Origin: Danio rerio
Lineage: Eukaryota; Chordata; Actinopteri; Cypriniformes; Danionidae
Assembly (NCBI RefSeq): GCF_049306965.1
Contig: NC_133191.1
Location: forward strand, 13,979,001-14,043,000
Reading direction: 5' to 3'
Length of the DNA: 64,000 nucleotides
Shown: positions 48,224 through 61,876 of the stretch, piece by piece
Position numbering within the stretch: position 1 is the stretch's first letter
How the letters are laid out: every line of letters starts with the position of its first letter
Made by a program: the position numbers and the translations under genes
Notes under the pieces: model-generated
Databases searched by the model: none
What the model was told of the DNA's origin: nothing
Seen by the model: only the letters and a program-made list of their open reading frames with translations

Positions 48224-49141
48224 AAAAGAGCCTTTAGATAGAGACCAGCAGAGCCAGAGAAAAATGCAGCTATAGACATTTAAGAAAAATCTATTTTTAA
48301 CAACCAAACTACTCAAAAGATGAGGACTACTTTCCACGATGAGGTTGCTCTTGATGGTTTAAATTTCATGATCAACTATTTGCCCATATTGCTCTGCCCC
48401 AACTGGCCTCGAGGCTTTAAGGAATCCATCTTAAACATCAGTGTTGGGTAAATGTAGCTGTTTGCTTAAAAAATGGGAACAAAAGGATTTTTGAAAAGAG
48501 ACTATGAAATAGAAAAACAAAATTAGTACAAATTGGAAACAAAAATAATACCACACAAATACGCACTCACAAAAAAACAAAACAAAAACTCGAGTTTCAG
48601 ACCACATTTTACCCCTCCCCCGTCTGTTATTCCTGATCTTCTTTCTCACCACAAACACACATACAATGATCCTATCCTGTGCAATGTACTTTTCCTGTTT
48701 AAACCCCACTGATAAACCTCAATGGGTTCAGTCCAAATATAACAAGACAGAATTACCGTCCTATCACACCTGCAATCTATCTAAATATATTATAAATTCT
48801 GTGCCGACAATATACACTAAAATCCAGCTGATGGTCATTATGTAATGCTAGAGGCCACAAATAAATGTTCAAAAACTTTTACTACCGCTTTCATAATCTG
48901 AACAATGATAAAACTTTCAAAAACATGGATGAAAAACCCCTTTTGTGAATGAAACAAAGAGAGAATTGCCACGAGGACAGTTCAAGTCCTGAGAGTAAAG
49001 TGGGAAGAGACGAATGCAACGAAAATGAGAGGAACATGACAAAACCAATGTGCCATCCTAAAACACAAGGACAGTTGGAGGAGGAGAAAAGGTGGTCTGC
49101 ACACTTCAATATTTATATATACACAGAAAAGCACAGATCTT
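48224..49141 (-). other. downstream region of ube2s, including its 3'UTR
   Basis: Sequence after the ube2s stop codon. The 3'UTR must lie at the right-hand end of this stretch, but no polyadenylation signal was assigned. No other gene was seen. Confidence 0.45.
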
Positions 49142-52100
49142 TTATAGCCGCCTCAGAGCTCGTTTCTTATCTGTTTTTTTCTTTGCGACTATATTAGTAT
49201 TGCTAATATTGGAGTTGTTGGTGCCAGTACCCATTGTTGGCAAACCTGCCCCAACTACACGTTTGTTTGGGTCTCCTGCATGTTTCTTGGGTTGGGGTCC
49301 GTCTGCAGGTTCCTGAGGGGCCCCTGAAGTGCCTCCCATAGCATGAATCTCTGTTAGAAGATGAGCACGGGATGCATACTCCTTATAGTCCTCCAATAGT
49401 AACTTCCCAGCCTCTTCATTCAAAGCCGACTCTGGGTTTGGGTGGATCAGAAGGCACTTGATGGTCTAAAAGAAAGATTTGAGAAGTATGGAGGGTAAAC
49501 AAGCTGTATAAAAAAAAAATCTGCTCTTACGAGTTCAAAAGTTTAGAATATAATGAAGATCTGGTCATCACAAATTTCTTGTTTCCATGGCCACATCTAA
49601 CCTTGTTTGAACATACGGTTATTGTTGTAATATCAATACTCATTTAATAGATTTACATTGACTAATAGATTCAAGGTCTAATAGAACCACATTGAAAAAG
49701 CCGAACTGAATGGAACAATAGGATGAACTGTGCTGTGTTTGAGTTTTATTTCTCCAAGTAAGGAAAAAAATGCTCTAAAACATAATATGACAGAATAAGG
49801 CTTATAATAGCGCCACACCACACAAAGTTCTGTTATTTTAAAAGAGATTATTTATTCTGTTGAACACTCAAAGGTGTTTTGATGAAAGCTTAAAATCCTC
49901 AAACCATTGACATCTACGATAAGATTACAGTCAATGGTTACAGGTTTCCAGCTTTCTTTAAAATATCTTCTTTTGTATTCAAATGTGAGAAACTCAAACA
50001 GGTTTGAAACAAGTGAAGGGAGAGTAAATGACAGTTATCTCATCAAGGGTAAACAATAAAAATCAAGATCGACTTAGAATAAAACTTATGGCTACTGAAA
50101 AATTATCTTTGCCATTTAAATGAATAAAACTAATGCAACAATATTATTAGTTTGAACAAATTTTGTCATAATTGATGGAACTAACTACAACCCCAGATTT
50201 TAAACTATACATACACATGGATATAAAGATAGCCCAGTTTAGTGTCTGTATCAAATTAAATTGTGATTTTACATATAAAAGCATAGTAATAGAGCTGCAC
50301 AATTAATCGTTGAAAGATCGCGATCTCGATTGGAGATCTACAATTCTGCCAATCATATTTTTAAGTTCAGAAGAGAAGAAAAGGCGGCTGCACGAGTCTT
50401 TTCATTGTTTCACACACGTTGCTCAGTCACATTGACACCTCCAAATGATGTTGAATGAGTCACATAATGTATTTATAAGGTATGATTCACCTAAAAATGT
50501 CATTTTTGTTTTCATATAATGATGTTTTCGCGGCCGGGAAATCACACGTGACGAGCTGCTGACCGTGAGCTGTTATCACAGAGAGGGCGCACGCACGCTC
50601 TACTTAATGATAATTTAGTGAACAGAACCTGCATATGATGCGAGTAACAGGTAAATAATAATCAGTAATGCAACATGTAAATAATATTCAGTTTGTGGCA
50701 CAGAGTGATCGTTTGGGAGCAGCGCGCGTAGTATGAACAAGCACTTAGCAGTCAAAATAAAACCGAAAGTGTGCACTTCATTTAAATGATCATATCGCAT
50801 TTTAGAGTTATGATTACTGCAAGCATTTGATATGTTTTTTTTTTCTTTCATAGCGACCCCACAGTTGTGCATGAAAATAAATGTTTACAATGTCAGTATA
50901 ACTACTCTAGCCTATATATTGTTGAATATAATCTGATAATGGCAAATGTCTGATTTTACCAGTGAATAAATTTGTCTAATATGACAGATTGCAAGCATAT
51001 ATCTCAAACATATTAATTCAACATCAGAATTATTATAAGTAGAATAGAATTATTTATAAAAACCAGTAGACCTACACACAATATTATTATTGATGTTGTG
51101 CTATATTGTTTTACCATTCCTTTATTTTACATCTACAGAATCGTGAGAAAATCGTGATCTTTATTTTGAGCAAAAATAAATAAATAAATCGCGATTCTCA
51201 TTTTAGCCAGAATCGTGCAGCTCTACATAGTAATTTCAAGTGAGAGTTTCTAAATGAGTAACAATTAGAGCTGCTTTTTTTTTTTTTTTTTTCTTTTTTA
51301 AATAGTTGCTAAATGATGTTTAACAGAGCAAAGAGATTTTCACAGTATGTCTGATATTTTTTCGTCTGGAGAAAGTCTTATTTGTTTTATTTCAGCTACA
51401 ATAAAAGCAGTTTTTAATTTTTTAAAAACCATCTTAAGGTCAAAACTATTATCCCCTTAAAGCTATTCTTTTTTTGATAGTCTACAAAACAAACCATCGT
51501 TACACAATAACTTGCCTAATTACCCTAACCTGCCTAGTTAAGCTAATTAATCTAGTTAAACCTTTAAATGCCACTTTAAGCTGTATAGAAGTGTCTTGAA
51601 GACTATCTAGCCAAATATTATTTACTGTCATCATGGCTAAGATAAAATAAATCAGTTATTGAAATAAGTTAGTAAAACAATTATGTTTAGAAATGTGTTG
51701 AAAAAAATCTTCTCTCCTTTAAACAGAAATAGGGGGGAGGGGAATTAAACAATTCAGAGGGTTTAATAATTCTGGTTTCAACTGTAGTACACATTTGCTT
51801 TCTGCGATATAAATTGCGACATGACTAAAATTTCACCAAATGACTTGAATATCTCTATTTGAAAAATAATTGATTCATTTTGATTGATTGGCATGATTTG
51901 GCAAGGGGAGGGAACCAGGATCCATAAAACATAATGAATTACAAGCATATAAAAACAGAATAGATCAAATCTAAGTAAAATAAACAGTAAATTAACAGTT
52001 TATTGCATGTAAATGTAAATTATCACAGCAAAACTGCATAAATGACTATATGAATGAGTGATGCACTGATCTTGTTTTTTTTTTACATGGCCAATCCAGA

Positions 52101-54764
52101 TTTATTTAGCAAATTTATTCAATACCGATTCCCAATTATACATAGGGCTTAACACTTTTTTCAGAAGCTGACTTTTAAAAGCAAAGCCACTTCATTAATT
52201 TGAATACAATAATACCCTAGGTTTTACTGTACTGGTTTATTGGACTGTTTTGATGGTAAACTATTTAATTTTTATTTATAAATGAAGCTTTATGAAGTGT
52301 AGCTAGCAGAACTGGGATCAAATTGTCCTTCTAAACTGATCTGGATTAGATTATGGACTAAAGTCCACAATGAACAGGAAGCTGCTGCAACTTTTATTTT
52401 TATATTGTGACTCAGTATATTAAATGAGAAAACAGTGGGCATGGCTTGTTTTTTCTGCTGCAAGCTGAATGGATGTAGTAAAGTAGGCATTTCATTCAGA
52501 AAGATAGTAAAAGGGGTTTTGAAAGTGATTTCATTTCAGCAAAACAGATTGATTAAACGTATATATTTATTAAATAATATTTTAGTGACTGAACATCTTT
52601 AGAAATAGAAAGATAACACATTAAATTCATGCAAAATATTGGAAAAAACAAACAAATTACAAACTACACAATTTACAATTTGTTAATTATATTAATTAAA
52701 TATATATTTTTTGTTTCTTTTGATTTTCTTCATTCTTTAATTTTGATTTTAGATTTTTCCCTAAACATATAGATTAGGGCTACTAATTTTTGGACTGCTA
52801 CCTTAAGTTATTTTTTTAGATTAGCTCCAGATTTTGCTTCAGTACTGAATAATCAAATGTATATGTACAAATACAATATTGTAAAGCATCCTATAGAAAA
52901 CATTAAAAAGATTTGTGAGGGGTGTACTCATATACTGGGCACTGTATGTCCATGTACACGCACATATTTAATTACAGTTTAGATTTATTAATTCAACTGG
53001 TAAATCTAAGATGTTGCAGAACCTTATATTTTAGGGCAGGGGTGTCCAAACTCGGTACTGGAGGGCCTTCCCTAAACACACCTGCCTGGACTGAGTTTGG
53101 ACACCCCTGTTTTAGGGAATTTCTGACCATGAAACAAAAGGGAAAAAAAATTTAGTCAATGTTTGAAAGAACTTCAGAAAGAATAAAATATTACTTACCA
53201 ACAATACATGTCTCAAGCCCAGCTCTGCTTTCCAGTCTCTCTTGAGTACATTGACACAGATCTCACCCTTGTGCCCAACATTAGGATGGAAAATCTTTGT
53301 GAGGAAATAGCCTCTGGGAGGAACGGCAGGAAAGTCCTTCCCAAGCACCAAACGCATCCGGAACACACCACCTGCATATGGAGTTCCTTCTGTTGAGCAG
53401 AAGACGGGGGAAAACAAGTTGCAAGTGCAATGATTAGATCACGGCTTTCATTGAGAAGAGGAAACTGTGATAATCTCTACTTGCCTGGGCCCTCAATGGA
53501 AGTGTGCAGCTCTGTGATGTCCTCTTCACTGGGGTAGATTTTGATCCCCTCAGGAGGATCTGCTGCTAAAGCTGAAACTTCTTTATAGACGAGTCTCAAC
53601 ACTTGAGGCGGCAAGTTCTCCACATTTGAATTCTGCACACAATAAAATGTCAAATGTAACAAATTGCAAAATTTAAAAAATGGTGGGGAAAACTTTTTAT
53701 TTAGAAAATAATACAAAATTATTAATTTTAAGAAACTTTAGCCTATACAAGTTCATAAACTTGATACATAATACATACATTACGGGTGAAGATTTTGGGA
53801 TCAGTAGGATTTTTCAATGATTTAAAATAAGCTCATGTGGCTCACCAAGGCTGCATTTGTTTAATCAAAAATACAGAACAAATTACATAATTGTGAAATG
53901 TTATTGCACTGTAAAATAACCGTTCAAAAGTAATTCATAATTTAATAATTTATTCTAGTGATTTTAATGATGAAATTTCAGCTTTATTATTTTAGTCTCC
54001 AGAGTGACATGATCCTTCAAAAATCACGCTAACATTAGTTATTATTATTAATGGTAATAGTAATAAAAACAATAATGATGGAGTAATAATTTCATTTGAA
54101 ACCACATACAGTAAGCAAGCAGTTATTTGATAGTATCACTACTATTAAAATAAACAAATAAACAAATGTAATAAATCAAAATAAATAATATAATGGAAAA
54201 AAACAAGAGCCTAGCACATCTGCTTCACCAAACAACAAAAATAGGTGGAATTTCGTTCATTTATCCACAATAAAATACACATTTATTTAATTAAAAAGCA
54301 AAAACACGAAGAAAAAAAGTGGAACAATTGTGCGACGTATATCATACTGAGCTTGTATCGTCTGGTAATCAAGCACTTAACAATAAATTATATTTTTCGG
54401 AACTTTTAGTTAGGATAAAGTAATAATTACCCAGTTACTTTAATATAATGCTTTATTACAAAAAGTATGACAAATGCCACACAATTCGACATTAGTGATG
54501 CATTAACGCGAGAAAAAGTTAAAAAGCCTTTTGTTAACAAACGTTCGTAAAAAAATATTAATGCTGCATAATACAGTGCTTATAATTACTGTCAATTTAA
54601 CAATCAAAGCATATTTGAGTTTAAATCACATTACTGTAAAGAGTCTCTCAAAACAAGCTGAACGACTAAAAAGTAAGACAAATAAACAGTAAAGCTGTTT
54701 TGTTGTTGTTGTTGTAATCAGTTTGATGAATCACTCGTAAACAATACATAATTGAACCTACCAT
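49142..54764 (-). CDS. ube2s: ubiquitin-conjugating enzyme E2 S, four coding exons
   Basis: E2 that elongates Lys11-linked ubiquitin chains on APC/C substrates during mitosis. Coding exons: 54762-54764 (only the ATG), 53485-53632, 53199-53389 and 49142-49465; 666 bases, 221 residues plus stop. The product starts [10 protein letters not shown] and has the UBC fold, with [12 protein letters not shown] leading to the catalytic Cys95 in [12 protein letters not shown]. The C-terminal tail ends in [13 protein letters not shown], whose LRRL end docks on the APC/C. Length and ends match human UBE2S (222 residues). The donor of intron 2 is GC (CCCAG|GCAAGT); introns 1 and 3 are GT-AG, and all phases close. 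Intron 3 (3.7 kb) holds two large elements and a tiny MITE. The Gly/Asn-rich stretch before the basic tail differs from the human one, as expected for a variable linker. Confidence 0.97.
50290..51225. mobile_element. hAT-like element in ube2s intron 3, exact 8-bp duplication
   Basis: Ends TAGAGCTGCAC and GTGCAGCTCTA with AATCG-rich inner arms (AATCGTTGAAAGATCGCGAT and TCGCGATTCTCATTTTAG). CATAGTAA flanks both sides (50282-50289 and 51226-51233). No transposase. Confidence 0.9.
51270..51786 (-). mobile_element. ~500-bp TIR element, antisense, in ube2s intron 3
   Basis: Contains reversed family landmarks (AACAGAGCAAAGAG, CTACAATAAAAGCAG, TTGCCTAATTACCCTAACCT) and ends TAATTCTGGTTTCAACTGT. The left end is eroded into a T run. 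Confidence 0.8.
53037..53109. mobile_element. 73-bp remnant hAT MITE with exact 8-bp duplication
   Basis: CAGGGGTGTCCAAACTCGG and GAGTTTGGACACCCCTG, flanked by TTTTAGGG at 53029-53036 and 53110-53117. It lies about 90 bases beyond the exon 3 donor of ube2s. Confidence 0.92.
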
Positions 54765-55500
54765 TTTTAGGCGTGCTGGATTTTTTAATCGGCAGCAAAT
54801 TTGTCCCAAAGGAGAACTTAGCAGAACTGACACTCAACCGGCCGATTTGACGGATTCGGTGATCTGTAACCGGACTGACGGAACAAAACGATAACGAATC
54901 TAAAAGTTGCAACCAATCAAAGATAGCAAAGTATTCCAAGACGCCTGACTATTATATAAATAACCAAAACCAATTTTCACTGTGATGTCGGTCGGCTTGC
55001 TAGTGCTGCTATCAAACCAGGCTAGGCTAACTGTGGGATAGCTAGCTATTCTCCAGAGCTGCCTTTTGTGAAACTTCAATGCGACGTTGTCTTCAGATCA
55101 AATATCTCGTGTAAAGATTTTTTAAATCCAACGTGGTGTTAATTTCGTCTGCGGTAATTGATTTGTTTGATAGCTAGTCTGCTGCTGCTGACGGCTACTG
55201 TAGCCTGTTATCAGCTAGCAGTCTTTGACACGGAACAAAAATACAATTCGTCTAAGCAGCAGTTCGAAATACGTTTAACCAATCAGAATGTGAGAAGGAC
55301 TTCACGTGCTCAACAATTAAAGCGTTTTGACCAATCAGAAGCACGGGTTGTGCTGACGTAGCTGGCCTTGGAAACCACTTCGACCAGAGAAAGTTGAGAA
55401 TGCGAAAGATGCTGTTTGCTAATAGGTGCGTTTGAAAAACTCCTGCCCTCCCAGAGGCAGGGACTGATGTGTGGCTTCAAATCGACATCCAATGAAAGAC
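54765..55500 (-). promoter_or_regulatory. ube2s 5'UTR and CCAAT-rich promoter
   Basis: The ATG is followed directly by the first intron, so the whole 5'UTR lies here. CCAAT boxes occur at about 54912, 55279, 55331 and 55489. Clustered CCAAT boxes are typical of NF-Y-driven cell-cycle genes, which fits UBE2S biology. Transcription start not determined. Confidence 0.5.
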
Positions 55501-58500
55501 GCAGAAAGAAATATAAGAAAAACTTTAGAGGTTTTTTATTACTGTAATTGGTTTCTTCTAGTGCAGATCACGATGGAAGAATTCTGAAAGATTGAGTTAA
55601 ACTAAAGATTAATTTGCCTTAAAATACAGTTTTACTCACTCAACAATTAATGATTAAAAAGCTACATAATTTTTATTTTATTTTATGTAATATTTTAACA
55701 ACATGTAATGATTTCACTGTTTTTACTTTTTTATTTTTTTTCCTGCATTCTGTATAAAATGTCAAATATTCCTTGTTTTTTATTTGGCTTTTTTTTTTTT
55801 TTTTTTTTTTTGATAATTCAGTTGCCATCATTTTGTTATTGATAATCGAACGAGGGTGTGGCAAACAATTTACCTTATTTCTTATTTAATTTCAATTTCA
55901 TTTATAAAACACTTTAAAACAGTTGAAAGTGCTGACAATAGAGAGTAAAACAAAGCGTAGCACTTATTATAATGTCCACCTTGTTACTCCTGTCTAACTA
56001 TATAGTTTTTTCATGGTAATAAATAAAATCAATACACATTACAAATGTTTTTTGGTTACTTGCATCCAAAGAACTAACCAACAGGATTTAATGGCATTGC
56101 AGTCTCGAAATACATTACATTTACAAAGTGCCATATAACAAGTCTTTTTTGAGATAATTCTTGTTTAGTAATACCTTTAAAAAATACTATTGCTATACTA
56201 TACTATTGGTAAAGTGAAAAACATTTTAGCTCCTAGAAAATGTAAATATTACATAAACTATTTATTTGAAACACCTTCTAAAAGATATGAGAATTTTCTG
56301 TAATGGGGACATTTAGCCTGTGTTACATGTGAAAATTCTGTAAAAAATGATAAACCGTAATATCCTTAGCTGCACCTGTATATTTTTCTTATAGTTTAAT
56401 AAGTTCTCCTTCGACTGAAATTTAATCTTGGAAAATAAAACATTTTTTTCAGGGACAGTAACTACCCTAAAATGTCACTGCATAGTTGCACGGTTTCAAA
56501 ATATCATGGTATTGTGGCTCCAAAACATGTTCTTTTTAAATGTCTGGTTTAAAAAAAATAAAATAAAATTTGGAACAAACATATTTTATTTTGAGAAACA
56601 TTTAAAATATTTTGGAACAGTAAACATGTCAGATTAAATAATTCATTAAATCACAGATTTATATACAATTTAAAATTGCATCTTTGGATATCTTTTCTGC
56701 TGGAGGTACTGTTGTACAAAAAACAAAAACAAAAAAGTAAAACAAAAATCTTACATACTGTAGGAACAGTATAGCAGAACATCTGAACAACTGTTCCAAA
56801 CCACAGTATACCTTAAAAACGGTTTTCGTCCCATGCCTGAAATATACACAAAACTACATTTCAATTAGTACAACTGCTGTTTGCAGCACAAAAATAATAA
56901 TGTTAATGCAAAATAAGAAAAGAACGTACTTTATTAACTATTATTTATATTCTTTGTTTGCAGTATATGGTGCTGGACACAAATCTGTAGTTTGATATTA
57001 ATTGGTCTGTTTTTACTTATAAACAATTATATGGAGACTATATGAGCTGAAATCTTAATGATATTTTTTTCTTAATTTGTAAGTAAGTTTTACAGTAAAA
57101 AAATCTAGTTGGAAACACTTGTTTTGTTAACAAAACTACCGGAGGTCTATCATATTATTGAGGATGAAACCTGCAAAAATAAATTACACAAATGTTGGGG
57201 GAATAAGAAAATGCATGTTGACCTGAGGAAAAGTACAGAACTTTCTGTTTAGCATTTTCTCATTCCCCCAACACTCATGTAATTTATTTAATTGTTTTCT
57301 GCCCACACTATTATTTATTTAAATATTTATTTATGCATGAAATTGAGGATTTATATATACATTTATTTATTTGAATCTTTATTTACAAATTTATTTTATA
57401 TTTGCATATTATTTATTGATTAATTTGGCTGAAAGACAGAGAAAATATGACTCCATTTCAAATATGAAATATGAAACACTCAACAAATATGTATTTACAC
57501 GTTTACATAAGTAAAAAATCAGTTAAATGGGCTCAATTCTGTTTACAAATTTCTCTCTTTCTTTGTGTGTATACACACAAAACTTTAGGTTTTTGAGATG
57601 AACATATACTTACTACTGTAATGAAGACATTTTCCCTGACATTTATGTTGTCATAAATATTGTTACTGGTTCTGTTGCCAGTGCTGTATTTTGCAGGCTA
57701 TATACGTTTAAAGAGTGTATAGTAGCATTCCTTTATGTCAAATGTCTCTGAATTACTGTTTATATGTAAGCTGCAATGTATATGGACCATGTAAAATCCT
57801 CTCACGCATCGCTCATCCGTAAATGCTGTTGTGACAATAAAGTGAGTTGAGTTGGGTTGAATGTAAAATAGCCAATAGTATCTGGATGCAGCCTTTATGA
57901 TGCAAGCTGAGATTGCATGCCTCAGCGATGCAGTGTCAGACACTGCACTCAAATGTAACGAGTGACGTCACTGTGATGGTATAGGGGTGGGGTTCGGTGA
58001 GCCTATTAAAAAGCTTTGGATGCAGCCCAGATTGCAACTAATAGTTTTATTCATTAATAAATTAATTTTGTCGTTATAAGGAAAACGGAAATGCCTTACT
58101 ATGAAATGAAAGAAATGAATTGCTGAAATGCAGCTGGATATAAAAAGAAAAAAAACTCAAAAAATAATAATGTTGCAGTATTTCAAGACGGCCGCCAGAG
58201 AGCACTCAAAGGCTAAGTATGCTGGATCATTTACTAAATATCAGTATTTAGAATCCATTAGTTAATGCCTAATCATTTAGCTTCTTTAAAATTGTTGTTG
58301 CCATAGAAACATTCTGACAGAATCAGTTATTTGCCTTATTTAAAAAAGAACATCTTACAAGAACATCTTACAATCCACTCATCCTGTGGTCATCTGCAGA
58401 TGCATTGTCTGTAAGTTTATCATCTGTTTGTGTTTATATTCTATCTCAGATATTATTGGTATGCATAGATAACTATTTATGTACATCTTTTACATAGTTT

Positions 58501-58720
58501 CACTCAGTTTCAACATACTCAATGTGGCATAAAAATAAAGCAGCATTCTTCCACAATCTCACGTCTTGGAAAGAGTTTATCTGTCAGTCTAACTTTGGGA
58601 AGAACACTAAGGCTACACATTGTTCTGAGATTATTGCTGCTCTTCTTTTTAGTCTTCTATATGTTCTGTTTTTAGCAGTTAAAAAGCATGTGTCCACAAT
58701 ATAATAAGTTTATATTGGAC
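55501..58720. other. gene-free region upstream of ube2s
   Basis: A T homopolymer at about 55787-55811, an imperfect foldback at 57177-57292, and at about 57770-57860 a GTGACAATAAAGTGAGTTGA tail resembling the 3' end of a fish retroposon. No gene was recognised. Confidence 0.4.
57177..57292. repeat. imperfect foldback
   Basis: AAATAAATTACACAAATGTT-GGGGGAATAAGAAAATGC pairs with GCATTTTCTCATTCCCCCAA-CACTCATGTAATTTATTT around a short spacer. It may be a small MITE. Confidence 0.7.
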
Positions 58721-59366
58721 AACATACACAGCAAAATATGGGGACCCAAAACAACTCTATGGGTGTTAATTTCAACACTTTGAAAGTGTCTCATGGGGTC
58801 CACTCAAAACAAAGTTAAATCAACACTTTCAAAAGGGTTGGCACATTGACACCGAAGTAAGGGTTAATTTTAACTCTGGGCAGAGTTAAAAAATTTAACT
58901 ATATTTAACACTGCCTGGTGTAATATATTGTTATTTTATTCAACTCTCTTGAGTGTAAATATGGTAAAAAGGTCAAATAGACTGTAAATTACAAAAGAAA
59001 AAACATTTTATTTGAAAACATTCACCACTTCAACAATTCATTCAGTTTTTAAAATGCAACAATGTCAAATATGCTTTAAATGTTTTATTAGTACAGACAG
59101 TATCAACAAAATATGTATGACCAGTGCTCAAAAAGGCTGTTTCAGTCCTTTGGTCCAAACTTGATGTGTTATCAGAGCAATTTGAAAGTTCAATATATCG
59201 TCACTCATAGTTTACTTCTGAACTCATAGTTTTCTTCTGAAATTACATTTTAAACAACTTGGCGTGCAAATCTTTCACTTCTGGTGTTTCCTTGGTCCTC
59301 CATATTAAACACAGCAGTTTAAATGAAGGTATAAATGCTGTAAACTTGTGTGAAAACAAACTGGAG

Positions 59367-61876
59367 CTAGGAAATCTCATCAAGCATGTCCTGTGAATGA
59401 AGTGCTTCCCAGCCACAGGATGACCTTTTTATCCATGACGATGTATCAGCTGCTGATCGCTCGTCTGGTGGTTCCTGATGCACGGATATAGGGTGATGCT
59501 TATCCAAGAACTCTTCAAGACTCCAGCATGACTAAGAAAAATGTTTGAAAACAAACTGCAATCAAATTCTATGATATATTTAAAAGAACATTTAAAGTAA
59601 ATAAAACATTCAAGAAATCTAAACTCACCTTTTGAAAATCTTCATGATGATCCACAACTTGACTCTCCCAGCTGGTTGATGTGACAGGATATGGAAAAGT
59701 AGAAAAAACACATATATCACTGTTGGATCTCCAAAAACAATTAGGTTAACCACTATGACTAGAACTGGAAAAACAGGCAGCTGTCTGTCCAGAATCCTGA
59801 ATTTAACACAACACTTGGAGCAAAATTTAGAGGAGCTTAAAATCTTTTATATCATTTAGTGATGCTGACTTCCCCAAAATATTGGCCACAGTGTAAAAAA
59901 TATTCATAAACTTCATAAACAACAGTTTTCTGTAAGCGTGTGCGTGCGTGTGTGTGTGTGCGTGTTTCTTTACCAGATTCAACTTGTTAGGCCCTTTCAG
60001 GTCCAGTATTGAGGCCACCTTTACTGGAGTCTAGCAGATGTTTCAGGTCCAAATATAACCTAAAATATTAGGATAAGCAGAAGAGGAAAAGTGCAAAGTA
60101 AAGAGCAAAACATTATTTAAATAACAGTTCACCCACAATACAAAACTTATCACCTTCATGTCATTCATTATTCTCTAATGCTCTAATACCCTCTCAGCTT
60201 ATTGTGAAACAAATACAGAACTTTATCAAACATACCTTCATTATTATCACCACATATGACCAAGAAGGTGTGCTTGGTAATTTCACCAACTCTGGAAATA
60301 CACCATCCGTCTCTAATCAGCCACCGTCACAGGGTCTTGTGTTATTGTATAGAGAACTGTGGCTGTTAAAAAAACAACAAAAAATTAGTATCTAACACAT
60401 ATGCATAACCTTCAGATAAAAGGAGAGATGAACATCACAAAGTATGCCTCACACTTTTTCAGATATCTTTTGATTCAGATGTTGATTATTGATAATAAAT
60501 CTACAAATCAAACCTGTATCATCATTAGGCTGCTCAAATATGAATCAGTTGATTAATTTTACAGACAGGTGGCTGTTTACAACGCACTAAATTGTCTTTA
60601 ATAAAAAGGAAATGTTGTGTACAGTAAGTTTAGCCTATAGTTTTAAGCACAATATCATGCGGGAGAAAAAGCTTGACTAAGATGTTCCTGACAACAGAAA
60701 TAGCCTAACTTACTAACGTCAGACATCCCGAGTTGGGAAAAGTAATTTTCGGGGGATACAGAGTTGATTTGCGGGAGGTAGCGGGAGAAATGAGTACCTA
60801 AAGAACAATGGGATGACTTGCGCGCGACGTACCTAAAGAGCGGTGGGGGTGACTTGCGCGCGACGTACCTGAAGAGCTGGGAGGGATGCGGTGGAGAGGG
60901 GTGTGCAAAGTGTTTAATGACCGGGCGGGAGACGCGCGATTTCCGGGAGATTATCATTCATTTGCGGGCATCTACTTAGGCATCTGGGAGTCTCTGTGCA
61001 TTTGCGGGATAACGTTAATGTTAGTCCCACAACTTCCGGGAGACTTCTGTAACCTTAAAAGTCTGAGAAAGTGCAAACGCGGTCATTTAAAGACATTAAT
61101 GTTAACATTCCGACTTTAATGGTTGTCAACGCTTAATATAATTCAAGCGTACGTTATCACGCGAGTCTATCAACTAACGGTAACGTTATATGGACGGCCA
61201 CGAATGAACCAGTTTAAAAGGGCCGCGGTGTTTAAAACAACCAAATTAACGTACACGAATAACAAACAATCATATGTTTTAGTCAGGAAGCCTTTTACAA
61301 GTAAGCATATGTTCATTTACTCACCAGATATGTTTTAGAAACTCTCCAGAGCTTATGGAAACCGTCCTGTGTTGCCGTTAGCATCCGGGCAGAGTAGGCT
61401 AAGGTTAGGCTGCTCCGGGGATTCCCTCGCTAGTTTGCTTCGAATTAAAGGAGAAGTGTCGATTTTATTTTACAGATGGGTAACAACGCACAAAATGGCA
61501 TTAAGCGTGACAGAAATGTGTTGAAGATGTACATTTGATGTTTTTATGCACTATGTATGCGTGAGCATATATAAAACATTCTTGAAAAGAAGTCAATAGT
61601 AATGCAGTTAAGCTAGATACACAAACGACCATGAATGAACCGCAGAAGATTAAAATTGTCACTCCATTCTAAAGTTATTAACTTAACAATATGTTTACAA
61701 CTGTATTTCCTTAGAGAAAGTAAGTAAAATACCAACATTTAGGTAGTTTGACTCACCAGTTGCTGTTCTAAACCTCAGATGGTCTGGAAAATTCTTCAGT
61801 GACTGGGGCTGCATGAATTCCCGGATGTTGGAAATAACACCACCAAGTGTAGAAAAGATAACTCCTTGATTTCGCA
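59367..61876 (-). pseudogene. multi-exon open segments inside the 58.7-62.0 kb element
   Basis: Four to five minus-strand segments look like spliced exons. 61757-61876 (TTATTCAG| to CAACTG|GTGAGT) reads through STLGGVISNIREFMQPQ. About 60242-60364 has splice-like borders but its frame is interrupted (TITQDPVTVAD, later EITKHTFLVICGDNN in another frame). 59974-60030 (CTGCTAG| to AATCTG|GTAAAG) reads VASILDLKGPNKLNL. About 59629-59667 ends |GTGAGT. 59367-59531 (TTCTTAG|) reads SLEEFLDKHHPIS and later SCGWEALHSQDMLDEIS, then stop. The last two join in phase. No family was recognised. It could be captured host sequence, element-borne coding sequence or a decayed gene copy; the interrupted exon suggests this copy is dead. 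Confidence 0.45.
60795..60886. repeat. ~37-bp minisatellite, about 2.5 units, CpG-rich
   Basis: The unit starts GTACCTAAAGAGCGG and contains GACTTGCGCGCGAC. It lies in a CpG-rich stretch (about 60720-61440) that also has an ETS-type ACTTCCGG at 61032-61039. Confidence 0.8.

Noticed and set aside
52922-53155. 77-codon plus-strand frame near ube2s exon 3
   Set aside because: It runs through the 73-bp hAT remnant and intron sequence and has no domain.
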